Assembly (NCBI GenBank): GCA_037200985.1
Contig: JBBCGJ010000001.1
Coordinates: forward strand, 372,001-436,000
Direction of reading: 5' to 3'
DNA from: Rhizomicrobium sp.
Lineage (GTDB): Bacteria > Pseudomonadota > Alphaproteobacteria > Micropepsales > Micropepsaceae
DNA: 64,000 nucleotides
The stretch's first letter is position 1. Each line of letters begins with the position of its first letter. Below, piece by piece: positions 25,912 to 35,351 of the stretch. A model generated the notes under the pieces. That model searched no databases, had not been told where the DNA came from, and worked only from the letters and a program-made list of their open reading frames with translations. The position numbers and the translations under genes are program-made.

Positions 25912-26499
25912 TCAGTCGGCAAAATCCGCGCCGCGCCGAACCGCCGATGCCTTGCGGCCGTTCACCTTGGCCGGCTGTTTCGTCATGGGACGCAGATTGA
26001 GCTCCTCGATGCGGGTTTGCGGTGCCCGGCTGTAGACGTTGAGCTCGGTGACCAGCCTGGCGAGCTGGGAGAGAAATACCGCGCGCTCCGGCGCGGACAG
26101 CGGCTGCAACAGCTTCTCGTCGACGACCGAAAGCCGGTCGCGCATGGCGTGATAAAGGGCCCGGCCGGATCCGGTGACGTACAACGCGCCCGTCTTCCGG
26201 TTCCGGGATTCGCGCCGGACCAGTCCCTTGTCGATGAGCTTGTGCACGACGGTGCTCACCGTCTGGCGGTCGAGCGCGACGGCGCGGCCAAGACGGCTCT
26301 GGTCGATGCCCGGAAGCGAGTCGATGACGACCAGCGACACATACTGAAGCTGGGTCAGGTCGTACTTCTTTGCTTCATGCAGGAAGATGGAGACGCTGAT
26401 CTGATTCAGGCGGCGAATCAGATGGCCGGGATGGCTGAACAGCTCGTCCTGTGCGCCGCTCCGCTCGCTGCCGCCGATCGCGTCCTTTGGCTGGGCCAT
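25912..26499 (-). CDS. MarR family transcriptional regulator
   Basis: A 195-aa MarR-type winged-helix repressor. Helices with HLIRRLNQISVSIFLHEA lead to the DNA-binding part (LGRAVALDRQTVSTVVHKLIDKGLVRRE, split by the wing), then dimerisation helices and a basic tail (KQPAKVNGRKAS). Such proteins commonly bind aromatic acids or their CoA esters. It is the only regulator gene in the catabolic block from 26 to 46 kb, so it is the best candidate controller of the demethylase and gentisate genes (inference). Confidence 0.87.
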   Translation of the reverse strand: MAQPKDAIGGSERSGAQDELFSHPGHLIRRLNQISVSIFLHEAKKYDLTQLQYVSLVVIDSLPGIDQSRLGRAVALDRQTVSTVVHKLIDKGLVRRESRNRKTGALYVTGSGRALYHAMRDRLSVVDEKLLQPLSAPERAVFLSQLARLVTELNVYSRAPQTRIEELNLRPMTKQPAKVNGRKASAVRRGADFAD

Positions 26500-26648
26500 C
26501 TTCCGTCACGTATCCGCCGTTTGGTAAACCTCATCGTATCGCGCAATGGACGGAAAGGAAATCGAAGCGGACGACGGACCGTTTTCCATATCGAAAACGA
26601 CGCCCGACTGATTCGCACTTGCGCCGGACGGCCGTCCGGCGCCGGCCG

Positions 26649-28097
26649 CTAGACCCTGGCGGCGGCGACCCGGCGCCGCCAACCGCCGTCGTCATACACT
26701 TCGCGCGCCGCCTTGGCGTAGGGCGCCGGGTGAACGACCGCACCGATTTCCATCTGGATGTGGCGCTCCACGCGCGGCTTGGCGGTGCCGCCGCCCTCCT
26801 CGCCCCATACCAGGGTCACTTTGGTCCCGGGCTCGGCGAACGCTTCGTCCACCATGGCGAGCGTCAGCATCTTGGCCTCGTTGGAGCTGTAGCCGACCCA
26901 GGTGGAGATGCCGACCGTGCGTCCGCCCGCCGTGACCTTGTCGTAGGGATACATGGCATAGACCGCCGAGGGGAATTCGATGAACTTGCCTCTGCCGTCC
27001 TTCTTGAAGATCGTTCCGATCACGCCCAGGACATCGTCATTGTCGAGCGCCAGCGTCACTTTCCTGCGATGGGGCCGATCGGCCATCTTTTCCAGGGCCT
27101 CGCGGCCGATGAAATCATGGTCGAATTTGACGAACGGGCCGTATCCGATGTCCCAGGGCGTGATGTAGCACTCGTCGATCGTTTTCGGCGTGAAGCTGCC
27201 GCCGAGCGATGCCCGGCCCTCGAAGCTGTCCTCGGACAGCCACTGGCGATAGGGCTTCATCTTCTCGCCGGTATAGATGGCGGGAAGCGGGCAGGGGATC
27301 CAGCCGGACTCCAATGTGTTGGAGCCATAGGCGCGGCCGCCGGACTGGTGCAGCCCGAACTCCTCCCCGGCGCGGAGCAATGCGTCCAGCACGGCTGCGC
27401 CGTCGGCCCAGGCGCCGAACAATTCGAAGCCCTTCTGCCCGGCCATGCCGTGGCGCAGCGCCCCGACGTCCCTGCCGGCGATCGTGGTCCAGCCCATGTG
27501 GAAGAATTTCACGTCGGGTGCGGGGCGGCCGCTCGCCTTTTCGAGCACCTGCAATGCATTCGGGCCCTGGATCTGGAAGCGGAACGTCTTGCGGTCGAAG
27601 GGGTCTGCGCGTTCGGCCGAACGCTCGTCGTACTCGGCCGTGAGATCGTACCTGCCGCTCTTGGCGTGGAATTCGGCCCAGTGCAGCGCCGGCTCGCGGC
27701 CGACCAGGTTGAAGGTCTGCTCGCCGAGATAGAACAGGATCGCATCGCCCACCACATGGCCGTCATGGCCGCAGGCGACGAACTGCTTCGCCGCGCCCGG
27801 CGCGAAGTTCTTGAACGTGTTGACGCCGAGGTCCGAGAACAGCTTCAGTGCATCCGGTCCGGTCACCGCCAGGTCCGCCATGTGATAGGACTGGTTGAAC
27901 AGCACGCAGGTTTCCTGCCACGCCCGTTGCTCGTCGCGCCAGTTGGTGAATTCGGCCGGCACGCCGGGATAGACGTTGGGACCGGTCTGCCGGTTGCGGA
28001 GCAGCGACACCGGATCGTCGGCGGCGTTCAGCAGATCCTCGAGCGACTTCGAGGAGGCGGGCTTCTTCAACTGCTCTTCGAACGACTTCGATGACAT
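26649..28097 (-). CDS. LigM/DesA-like tetrahydrofolate-dependent aryl O-demethylase
   Basis: A 482-aa GcvT-fold protein. Known relatives LigM (vanillate/3-O-methylgallate) and DesA (syringate) move the aryl methyl group to tetrahydrofolate. Strong family landmarks: YPGVPAEFTNWRDEQRAW near the N-terminus, LFNQSYHMADL, SNTLESGWIPCPLPAIYTG (about 271-289), GYGPFVKFDHDFIGREAL, and a C-terminal HIQM near MEIGAVVHPAPY. The C-terminal GcvT barrel is complete. A plain glycine-cleavage T protein would be near 370 aa and lack the LESGWIP block. AGGAGAGC precedes the ATG. It would supply the demethylated catechol-type acid for ring cleavage. The C1 unit would need metF/ligH-type genes, which are not seen here. 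Confidence 0.84.
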   Translation of the reverse strand: MSSKSFEEQLKKPASSKSLEDLLNAADDPVSLLRNRQTGPNVYPGVPAEFTNWRDEQRAWQETCVLFNQSYHMADLAVTGPDALKLFSDLGVNTFKNFAPGAAKQFVACGHDGHVVGDAILFYLGEQTFNLVGREPALHWAEFHAKSGRYDLTAEYDERSAERADPFDRKTFRFQIQGPNALQVLEKASGRPAPDVKFFHMGWTTIAGRDVGALRHGMAGQKGFELFGAWADGAAVLDALLRAGEEFGLHQSGGRAYGSNTLESGWIPCPLPAIYTGEKMKPYRQWLSEDSFEGRASLGGSFTPKTIDECYITPWDIGYGPFVKFDHDFIGREALEKMADRPHRRKVTLALDNDDVLGVIGTIFKKDGRGKFIEFPSAVYAMYPYDKVTAGGRTVGISTWVGYSSNEAKMLTLAMVDEAFAEPGTKVTLVWGEEGGGTAKPRVERHIQMEIGAVVHPAPYAKAAREVYDDGGWRRRVAAARV

Positions 28098-28186
28098 TCA
28101 TGCTCTCCTGTGAACTGGTCAATGCCGTGCGGCCGGCCGAGCCGCCGCTTTTCGTGCGCGCCGCGGCCGCGCTGTGCTGCCCGCGA

Positions 28187-29722
28187 TCATTCGGCGGCGC
28201 GTATATTCGGCGGCTCGGCGGCCCGCGCTCCTGCGAGGCTGCGCGCCACCAGCCGGCCGGAGGTGAAGGCCCAGCCCAGTCCGTGGCCGTGGCCGCTGAG
28301 CGTCATGGCGCCCTGCGCCACCTGGCCCACGGCATAGAGGCCGGGAATCGCCGCGCCGGCCTCGTCGAGCACCTGCAGCCTTGTATTCACCGAAAGGCCC
28401 ACCGGCCCGATCAGCACCCAGGTCTTCACAGGACCGAGCGCATAGAACGGTGCCTCGAGCAATTGCATCTCCGGCTCGCGCGCCCGGTTGGTTTCCGCGA
28501 TCGTGCGCGCCAGCCCATCGGGGGGCATTCCCAGTCGCGCCGCCAGCGCTTCGATCGAGGGCGCGCGGTTGAACAGGTCCGGCCGCGCCGCCCGGTAGTC
28601 GTCCAGATAGGCGAACGCCACGCCGGGTGCGGTGGAGATGAAATACGGCCAGCGCCTGAACTTTTGCGCGAAGCGTTCGTCGAATACGAGATAAGCAAGG
28701 CCGTCCGGCTGTTGCGGGATCAGGACGTTCGGCGCGTTGAGTTCGTCGGCAAAGCGCTCGCCCCGCATGTTCACCAGGATCGCGCCCTGCTGATACATGA
28801 TGCGGTCGGGCCCCAGCGTCGTCGTCAGGAATTTCATCATGAAGGGGCGGATCAGCCAGTCGGGCAGCACCTTCATCGCCAGGATCAGGGCGCGGGTGAC
28901 GCTCGGGTAGGGTGGAATTTTCTGGATAAGAGAATCGCGCGGCTTGACGAAGCGGATGGCCGCCGACATCTCGGCGCCCAGATCCTTGCGCGGGACGATA
29001 TGCCCGCCGACCGCGGCGGCGGCGACATGGCCGTCGCCCGTGTTGTTCGGATTGTAGACCTCGATCCCGGGCACCCAGTTGCGCAGGTATTTGTGCATCA
29101 GCTGGTTGTTTCCGCCGAGGTCGCCGCTCGCCAGGACGACACCGCGCCGGGCCGTCAGGCGGATATCGCGGTTGCCGGACCGCGCCTCGATGCCGCCGAC
29201 GCGGCCGTTCTCGACCACGATCCGCGTCAGCGGCGTGCCGAGACGGATTTCGACGCCGAGCTGCCGGCAAAGCCGGTGCAGCCGCTGGACGTAGGCGCGC
29301 GACGTCGGCATCACCTGATGCAGCCGGGATTTGGTGTGCGGCGGCTGCGGCAAGGGCGCCAGGAAGTTGACGCCGATGGATCTTAGAAACTCGACGGTGT
29401 CGGCGACGTTCTCGGTGAGCAGCGCGCGCAGCTCGGGATCGTCCTGTGCGCCCATCGTGGTGCGGATGGCGTCGAGATCGCGGGCGTGGTCGGCGGGAGA
29501 GTCCTCTATGCCGGCGCGTTTTTGGAAAGCGCCGCCGGCCGCCATGATCGAGCCCACCGACAATCCCGTCGTGCCGCCGACCTTGGCATCCTTTTCCACC
29601 ACGATGACCTTCAGGCCGAGCGCGGCCGCGCTGGCCGCGGCGGTCATGCCCGAGCCCCCGGCGCCCACCACGATCACATCGGCGACCGCGTCGCCCCGCC
29701 GTTCCGAATCTGCCAGCGTCAT
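28187..29722 (-). CDS. FAD-dependent oxidoreductase, fumarate reductase/3-ketosteroid dehydrogenase-like
   Basis: A 511-aa flavoprotein with an N-terminal dinucleotide-binding motif VVGAGGSG (18-25), EKDAKVGGTTGLS for FAD binding, RGVVLASGDLGGN in the middle, and a C-terminal GLYAVGQVAQGAMTLSGHGHGLGWAFTSGR that completes the FAD site. The family reduces or dehydrogenates C=C bonds next to a carbonyl or carboxylate. The start at 29722 follows GGGGGCAGG; longer versions from 29749 or 29884 lack a matching signal. It is upstream of the O-demethylase gene on the same strand with an 89-base gap, so probably co-transcribed. Substrate unknown. Confidence 0.84.
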   Translation of the reverse strand: MTLADSERRGDAVADVIVVGAGGSGMTAAASAAALGLKVIVVEKDAKVGGTTGLSVGSIMAAGGAFQKRAGIEDSPADHARDLDAIRTTMGAQDDPELRALLTENVADTVEFLRSIGVNFLAPLPQPPHTKSRLHQVMPTSRAYVQRLHRLCRQLGVEIRLGTPLTRIVVENGRVGGIEARSGNRDIRLTARRGVVLASGDLGGNNQLMHKYLRNWVPGIEVYNPNNTGDGHVAAAAVGGHIVPRKDLGAEMSAAIRFVKPRDSLIQKIPPYPSVTRALILAMKVLPDWLIRPFMMKFLTTTLGPDRIMYQQGAILVNMRGERFADELNAPNVLIPQQPDGLAYLVFDERFAQKFRRWPYFISTAPGVAFAYLDDYRAARPDLFNRAPSIEALAARLGMPPDGLARTIAETNRAREPEMQLLEAPFYALGPVKTWVLIGPVGLSVNTRLQVLDEAGAAIPGLYAVGQVAQGAMTLSGHGHGLGWAFTSGRLVARSLAGARAAEPPNIRAAE

Positions 29723-30029
29723 CCTGCCCCCGACATGCGTTGCCCGCATCGATTTTGAGAGTTTGATAGTATTATGATCATTTTTTGCAGGCTGCAACCC
29801 ACTATCTCTCGCGACGGCGATGCCGATCGCCGCGGACACGTTAAACGCCGCCGGCATATAGTATAATCGAGAATATCGAGACACGAATCCGCGCGAAATC
29901 TCGTGCCGCGCCGGTCCGGACGGGGTGCCGAAACAGATAAAATAACACTAGTCTGACGTAATGCCGGATGTTACGTTTTTCGCGATCCGGCCGGCCGCCG
30001 CGATCGCAAACCTGGCACCGGAGAATATC
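29723..30029. other. Divergent AT-rich promoter region
   Basis: A 307-base non-coding region between the flavoprotein gene (minus) and an aldehyde dehydrogenase gene (plus), clearly more AT-rich than its surroundings. It holds TATTATGATCATT at 29770-29782, one of four similar motifs upstream of genes in this block. It also has ATATAGTATAATCGAG near 29858 and a small inverted repeat with CGTAA and TTACG arms near 29957-29975. These are plausible promoter and operator sites for the MarR regulator or another controller. Confidence 0.5.
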
Positions 30030-31514
30030 ATGGTTCACCTCGATCAGCCGCGCCCGTCGCTCGACCACATCCTCAACCGGCGGCACAAGATGCTGATCGG
30101 CGGGGCATGGGTCGATGCGCGCGACGGCGGCCTGATCGACGTCGAGGATCCCGCGACCGGCGAGATCATCGCCCATGCCGCGGCCGGCGAAAGCGCGGAC
30201 ATCGATGCGGCGGTGAAGGCGGCGCGGCGCGCCTTCGAAGGCCCATGGAGCAGGCTCGCGCCCATGCAGCGCACGGCGCTCATGCTCAAGCTGGCCGACA
30301 TCCTCGAGGCGCATTCCGAGGAATTCGCGCACATCGAGACGTTCGACGTCGGCCAGCCGCTGGCCATCTCGCGCCCGAGCACGCTGGGCGCGCCCAATAC
30401 GCTGCGCTACTTCGCGGGCTGGGCCAGCAAGCTGACCGGCGAGACCATGACGCCGCTGGTTCCGGGCAATTGGCACGCTTATACGCTGCGCGAGCCGGTC
30501 GGCGTGGTGGGGCTGATCGTTCCTTGGAACGCACCCTATACGAGCACGCTCAACAAGCTGGGCGCATTGCTGGCGGCAGGCTGCACGGTCGTCATCAAGC
30601 CGGCGGAGCAGACGCCGCTGGCCACCGTGCGCATGGGCGAGTTCATCCAGCAGGCGGGCTTCCCCGACGGCGTCGTGAACATCGTCACGGGCTACGGACA
30701 TACCGCCGGCGATGCGCTGGTGCGCCATCCCGACGTCGACAAGATCTCGTTCACGGGCTCGACGGAAACGGGCAAGCTGGTGCTCAAGACCGCGGCCGAG
30801 ACCATGAAGCGCGTCACGCTGGAGCTGGGCGGCAAGTCTCCCATCGTCATCCTGCCGGACGCGGATCTCGACAAGGCGATCGAGGCGGCGGCGCTCGGCA
30901 TCTACCGCAATTCCGGCCAGATCTGCGTCGCCGGATCGCGCTTGTTCGCGCATCGCGACGTGTTCGACCGCGTCGTCGACGGCGTCGCCGCCTATGCAGA
31001 CCGCATGAAGGTGGGGCCGGGTCTCGAGCCGGGCGTCGAGATCGGCCCGCTGGTGTCGCGCGTCCAGATGGACCGTGTGGTGCGCCTGATCGGCGAGGGG
31101 CGCTCCGACGGCGCGCGCGTCGTGACCGGCGGCGACCGGATCGGCGACAAGGGCTATTTCGTCCGTCCGACCGTGCTGGTCGATACCACGCCGCAGATGT
31201 CGGTGCGCCGCGAAGAGATCTTCGGCCCCGTGCTGTGCGCCGCCTCGTTCGCCGACAACGACCTCGAAGCCATCGCGCGCGACGCGAACGACACGAGCTT
31301 CGGCCTGGCGGCGACCATATGGACGCGCGACATCTCCGCCGCGCACAAGCTCGCGAAGATGATCAAGGCGGGATCGATCAAGATCAACTCCCGCGAATTC
31401 CCGGAGCAATCGATGCCGTTCGGCGGGCTCAAGCAATCCGGCATCGGACGCGAGCGCGGACGCGAGGGCGTCGAAGAGTATACCGAGCTCAAATCCGTGA
31501 TCGTCGGGCTGTAG
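30030..31514 (+). CDS. Aldehyde dehydrogenase (second copy)
   Basis: A 494-aa NAD(P)+ aldehyde dehydrogenase, full length, with N167 in VPWNAP, E265 in LELGGKSP and nucleophile C299 in GQICVAGSR. GGAG six bases before the ATG at 30030 fixes the start. It is similar along its length to the enzyme at 22476, including the C-terminal EYTELKSV, so the two are paralogues. It probably oxidises an aromatic or semialdehyde intermediate of the demethylation/gentisate block. Confidence 0.93.
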   Translation: MVHLDQPRPSLDHILNRRHKMLIGGAWVDARDGGLIDVEDPATGEIIAHAAAGESADIDAAVKAARRAFEGPWSRLAPMQRTALMLKLADILEAHSEEFAHIETFDVGQPLAISRPSTLGAPNTLRYFAGWASKLTGETMTPLVPGNWHAYTLREPVGVVGLIVPWNAPYTSTLNKLGALLAAGCTVVIKPAEQTPLATVRMGEFIQQAGFPDGVVNIVTGYGHTAGDALVRHPDVDKISFTGSTETGKLVLKTAAETMKRVTLELGGKSPIVILPDADLDKAIEAAALGIYRNSGQICVAGSRLFAHRDVFDRVVDGVAAYADRMKVGPGLEPGVEIGPLVSRVQMDRVVRLIGEGRSDGARVVTGGDRIGDKGYFVRPTVLVDTTPQMSVRREEIFGPVLCAASFADNDLEAIARDANDTSFGLAATIWTRDISAAHKLAKMIKAGSIKINSREFPEQSMPFGGLKQSGIGRERGREGVEEYTELKSVIVGL

Positions 31515-31801
31515 AGACGGCGCGGCGGTTCATCGGCCGGGCGCGGGGTGCCGCCGCGGGCTCGCTGTCGGGTAGTCAGTATTCTGTGATTGCGCCCGGT
31601 CGCGGCGGCTGCGTTCGCCGCTCGCGCGCCCAGGGCTCCGATGAATCGTCCATCGCGGCAAGAGTTTATGCTTTTCGTGCTGTCTCGCGCCGGCGTGATC
31701 ATGTCCGGGCAATTCGCGACGACGTTCGCACGCCGATTAATTGACAGCACTATGATAATCCACTTATCCTGACCGCCTTATGCAAGGGCAAGAGGGTGAA
31801 A

Positions 31802-32851
31802 ATGGAATTCGGCCTGCAGTTCTTTCCAAACGTCACGCCGGAGGAGATCGGCCCGGCCCAGTATTTCGACAATTGCATCGCCCTTTCGCGCGAGGCCGAG
31901 ACGCTGGGATTCACGCATACGCGCATGGTCGAGCATTATTTTCACCGCTATGGCGGCTACAGCCCGAACCCGCTGATGTTTCTCTCCTCGCTGGCGCAGC
32001 ACACCAAGACGATGCGGCTGGTGACGGGCGCCATCCTGCCGGTGTTCAGCAACCCGCTGAAGATGGCCGCCGAAATCGCGATGGCGGACGCGCTGTCCCA
32101 TGGACGGCTGGATGTGGGCTTCGCGCGCGCCTTTCTGCCGCACGAATTCCGGCGGTTCGGCATTTCGCAAGATGAATCGGTCGGTCGCTTCCGCGAAGGG
32201 CTGGAGCAGATCGAATTGCTGCTGACCCAGAAGAACGTGACGCATGAGGGCCAGTTCCACCGCATCGTCGACACCACCTCCTATCCGCCCGTGGCGCAGC
32301 GGCCGAAATTCTACATCGCGGCGACGCAGACGCCCGAGTCGTTCGAGTTCGCCGGCCGCAAGGGCTACTGCCTCATGGCCATGCCGATGGGGCAGGGAAT
32401 CCGAAAGCTGTTCGACATCTACCGCGCCGCCTGGCGCGAGGCCGGGCATCCCGGCAAGGGCGAGATCATGGTGGCGTTCCACATGTTCTGCGACGAGGAT
32501 TCGGCGCGCGCCCGCGAGATCGCGCGCGGCCCGTTCGACGCCTATTTCAGGACCATCGTCGAGGTGACCAGCGATTTCGCCACGACGCCGGATTCCTCGA
32601 ACTATCGCGGCTACAAGGAATCGATGTCGAAGATGGACACGATCACGCTCGAGAAGAACATCGCCGCGGCGACGGCGTGGATCGGGACGCCGGGCGAAGT
32701 GAAGCTCCTGATCGAACGGATGATCGAGGAGACCGGCGGCTTCGAGCATGCGTCCATGCAGGTCCAGTTCAGCAATATGGAGCTGTCCGTTGCCCAGAAA
32801 TCGATGCGGATGTTCGCCAGGGACGTGCTTCCGGCCTTCGCCGAGCGGTGA
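31802..32851 (+). CDS. Luciferase-like flavin monooxygenase (LLM family)
   Basis: A 349-aa TIM-barrel protein of the bacterial luciferase-like superfamily, which uses FMNH2 or F420 to oxidise or reduce organic substrates. FGLQFFPNVTPEE opens strand 1, RMVEHYFHRYGGYSPNP gives the flavin region, and ALSHGRLDVGFARAFLPHEF and VGRFREGLEQIELLLT are typical. Start at 31802 follows AGAGGGTGAAA; a GTG two codons upstream at 31796 is possible. No flavin reductase gene is adjacent. It lies just before the gentisate-dioxygenase-like gene and could hydroxylate the ring precursor (inference). Confidence 0.85.
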   Translation: MEFGLQFFPNVTPEEIGPAQYFDNCIALSREAETLGFTHTRMVEHYFHRYGGYSPNPLMFLSSLAQHTKTMRLVTGAILPVFSNPLKMAAEIAMADALSHGRLDVGFARAFLPHEFRRFGISQDESVGRFREGLEQIELLLTQKNVTHEGQFHRIVDTTSYPPVAQRPKFYIAATQTPESFEFAGRKGYCLMAMPMGQGIRKLFDIYRAAWREAGHPGKGEIMVAFHMFCDEDSARAREIARGPFDAYFRTIVEVTSDFATTPDSSNYRGYKESMSKMDTITLEKNIAAATAWIGTPGEVKLLIERMIEETGGFEHASMQVQFSNMELSVAQKSMRMFARDVLPAFAER

Positions 32852-32913
32852 TGCGGATGTGCGGCGTTGGCCGCCCGGGATAGTTCGGCGGCAAGGCCGG
32901 AGGTGAGGTAGAC

Positions 32914-33936
32914 ATGTCTCAGACGGCATCGATCGGGGTGGCAGACGGCGCCGTGCGGCGCGAAGACATGGACGCGGCTTCCATCAAGCCGCTGTGGGAA
33001 AGCCCGACCGCGCACAGGCCGCCGCCCAAGCCGCGCGCGGCGCATCTGTGGAAATGGGAAGAACTTCGTCGTTTCGCCCGCTACGCCGCCACCCTGACGT
33101 CTCCGGCGGCGGTCGAGCGGCGGGTTCTCCAGCTCATGAACCCGCAGCCGGCTTCGCCCACCGACGAGTCCACGGTCGGAAACCTGGCGGCCGCTCTGCA
33201 GATATTGCTGCCGGACGAGGCGGCGCGGCCGCATCGTCACTCGATCAATGCGTTGCGCTTCGTGCTCGAGGGCGACGGCGTGACGACGATCGTCGACGGC
33301 CAGGCGGTTCCGATGCACGTCAACGACATGCTGCTCACGCCGGGAAATTGCTGGCACGAACATCGCCACACCGGCGACAAGCCGATGATCTGGCTGGACG
33401 CGCTCGATGTGCCGTTGCACGCGGGACTGGGCACCATCACCTTCCAGCCGGGGCCGGTCGACAACGTGCCGGCGATGCTGCCGCAGGGCGCGTTCGCATC
33501 GCCCGGCGTGCTGCCCGCCGAGGGCGGTCCGGCCGTGCCCTATTCGCCGGTCTTCCGCTATCCCTACAAGGATGCCGTGTCGGCGCTGGAACAGGTGTCT
33601 GTCGGGCCCGACGGCACGCGCACGGTTCGCTACGTCAATCCGCTGACGGGCGGCGCGCCGATGCCCACCATCGACTGCCGGCTGGTGGGGCTGGAGCCGG
33701 GCCGTCGCACGAAGCGCTATTGCAGCAATGCGAGCGCCATCTTCCTCGTCGTCGAGGGCGAGGGCGAAAGCTGGGCCAATGACGTGCATTTCCGCTGGCA
33801 GGCGCGCGACATCTTCATCATGCCGCCGGGCAATTGGCTGCAGCATCTGGCGCAAACGCGGGCGCGGCTGTTCGTCGTCTCCGACCGGGAAGCGCTGAGC
33901 CGCCTGGGCATCCTCAAGGAAGAATACCGAAACTGA
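32914..33936 (+). CDS. Gentisate 1,2-dioxygenase-like bicupin
   Basis: A 340-aa two-cupin protein. The first cupin carries PHRHS (H107, H109) followed by LRFVLEG, and TPGNCWHEHRH with H148, the usual Fe(II) ligands of gentisate and salicylate dioxygenases. The second cupin (about 255-335) has lost most ligands, as in this family. It would open the ring of gentisate or a relative between the carboxyl-bearing carbon and a hydroxyl, giving maleylpyruvate. GGAGGTGAGG before the ATG is a strong start signal. An FAH hydrolase (38701) and a GST (34712) nearby could complete the gentisate route. Confidence 0.87.
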   Translation: MSQTASIGVADGAVRREDMDAASIKPLWESPTAHRPPPKPRAAHLWKWEELRRFARYAATLTSPAAVERRVLQLMNPQPASPTDESTVGNLAAALQILLPDEAARPHRHSINALRFVLEGDGVTTIVDGQAVPMHVNDMLLTPGNCWHEHRHTGDKPMIWLDALDVPLHAGLGTITFQPGPVDNVPAMLPQGAFASPGVLPAEGGPAVPYSPVFRYPYKDAVSALEQVSVGPDGTRTVRYVNPLTGGAPMPTIDCRLVGLEPGRRTKRYCSNASAIFLVVEGEGESWANDVHFRWQARDIFIMPPGNWLQHLAQTRARLFVVSDREALSRLGILKEEYRN

Positions 33937-33963
33937 GCCGTCCGCCGGCGGCGAGGGATTTCC

Positions 33964-34674
33964 TCAGGACTCGACGTCCCCCGTCCAGGCCGCCCAGGCG
34001 CGACCGACCTGCAGCTCGGCCGTCGCTTCGGCGGCCCGCGCCTCCGCCGCGGTCAGGGACGTTACGGCACCGAACGCCGCGGCGCTCGTCTGCACTCTCG
34101 CATTCACCTCGGCATAGACCGCCCGATAGACGGCGTGCGGCACCGACGTGCCGACGACCGTCGAGCCATGGCCGCGCATTAGAACGACGCTCGCATCGCT
34201 GAGAGATTGGGCGAGCGCCGCGCCCAGCTCGCGCGAGCGGACGAGAAGGTCGGTGCCGTCGCCGGCGACGTCCCGGATCTCGAACAGCGGGACTCCGTCG
34301 CTCAGGAAGCCGCAGGTGTGGCAGACCGCGCGAAGCGGGTTTGCCTGCGCGATCCCCATCGCGACCATGGCGGGTGAATGGCTGTGAACGACGCCGCCGA
34401 CGTCGGGGCGGGCCGCATAGACGGCGCTGTGGATATACCTTTCGATGAACGCCGGCGCGCCTTGCGCGGACGTGGTCTCGCCACGCAGGTCGAACTCGCA
34501 AATGTCGTCGTCGCACACGAGGCCGGGCGGCTTGCGCCTGGCGAGAAGAAAGCGGTCGGGACGTTCGGGGTGCCGCGCGCTGACATGGCCGAAGCCGTCC
34601 AGAACCTGATGCTGCAGCAAGATGGCGTTCGCCTGGATCATCTGCCGTTTGACGGCGGCGAGGGCCTCGCTCAT
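33964..34674 (-). CDS. Class II aldolase/adducin family protein
   Basis: A 236-aa AraD/FucA-fold protein. VVHSHSP (with metal-binding His residues) and a later MRGHGSTVVG are the conserved zinc-site motifs, and GHVSARHPE marks the N-terminal substrate loop. Members are aldolases or epimerases of sugar phosphates, or decarboxylases; those in aromatic clusters can act as hydroxyaromatic-acid decarboxylases (for example 4,5-dihydroxyphthalate or 2,3-dihydroxy-p-cumate types). This makes a decarboxylase role possible here. AAGGAG eight bases before the ATG supports the start. First gene of the minus-strand group 33964-36233 to be read last. Confidence 0.82.
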   Translation of the reverse strand: MSEALAAVKRQMIQANAILLQHQVLDGFGHVSARHPERPDRFLLARRKPPGLVCDDDICEFDLRGETTSAQGAPAFIERYIHSAVYAARPDVGGVVHSHSPAMVAMGIAQANPLRAVCHTCGFLSDGVPLFEIRDVAGDGTDLLVRSRELGAALAQSLSDASVVLMRGHGSTVVGTSVPHAVYRAVYAEVNARVQTSAAAFGAVTSLTAAEARAAEATAELQVGRAWAAWTGDVES

Positions 34675-34711
34675 GGGACGCTCCTTGCAATCGCGGCGCG
34701 GCCGGCGACCG

Positions 34712-35347
34712 CTATTTGAAATTGCTGCTCCCGGGCGCCGGCGCGATGGCGATGCCGCGGGCGATGCCCGGCCTCGCCGCCACGCGGTCCCGCCAGCGGC
34801 GGATGTTCGGATAGGCGCCGCCCTCGTCGATCATAGCCGCGACCACCGGCAGGATGACATTGGGATAGAGCGCGATGTCGGCGATCGACAGCGCATCGGC
34901 CACGAACGCCCGGCCCTCCAGCCTGTGTTCGAGCACGTCGAGAAAGCGCTTTGTGCGCGCCAGGAAGAAGCTCTGCGCCGCGTGTCCGGCTCCGAGGGCG
35001 CGTCCGACCTGGAAGGCCGACGCGGAGGCGCAGGCCATGTCGCTCATCGCGAATTGCAGCCACTCGATCGTCCGCAGCCGGGCTTCGCCCGCACCCAGCA
35101 GCATTCCGGATTTCTCGGCGAGATAGAGCAGTATGGCGCTCGACTGGCTGAGCGCCAGCGGCCCGTCGCTGCCGTGATCCACGACGACGGGAATGGCGCC
35201 GGCGGGATTGATCGCCAGAAAGGCGGGCGTGCGATGCTCGCCGCGCGCGATATCGATCCAGATCGGTCGATAAGGCAGGCCGGTCTCCTCCAGCATGCAG
35301 ACGACGCGCTGTCCGTTGGTGGTGCCGCAACTGTAGCAATCGATCAT
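34712..35347 (-). CDS. Glutathione S-transferase family protein
   Basis: A 211-aa GST with an N-terminal thioredoxin-like domain (1-80, with NPAGAIPVVVD, the cis-Pro region) and an alpha-helical C-terminal domain (DALSIADIALYP is the family Asp-capping motif). A role as maleylpyruvate isomerase is suggested by the gentisate-type neighbours. However, it lacks the SSCxxWRVR signature of zeta-class isomerases and instead starts CYSCGTTNGQRV, closer to Nu/YfcG-type enzymes. The assignment therefore stays open: detoxification, ether cleavage or isomerisation. Start at 35347, five bases after the stop of the upstream dehydrogenase. Confidence 0.84.
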   Translation of the reverse strand: MIDCYSCGTTNGQRVVCMLEETGLPYRPIWIDIARGEHRTPAFLAINPAGAIPVVVDHGSDGPLALSQSSAILLYLAEKSGMLLGAGEARLRTIEWLQFAMSDMACASASAFQVGRALGAGHAAQSFFLARTKRFLDVLEHRLEGRAFVADALSIADIALYPNVILPVVAAMIDEGGAYPNIRRWRDRVAARPGIARGIAIAPAPGSSNFK

Positions 35348-35351
35348 GTCG

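Noticed and set aside
26649..28097. Plain glycine-cleavage T protein (gcvT)
   Set aside because: Too long by about 110 residues, has the aryl-demethylase LESGWIP block, and no gcvH or gcvP is adjacent.
34712..35347. Confident call as maleylpyruvate isomerase
   Set aside because: The zeta-class active-site signature is absent, so only the GST family is supported.
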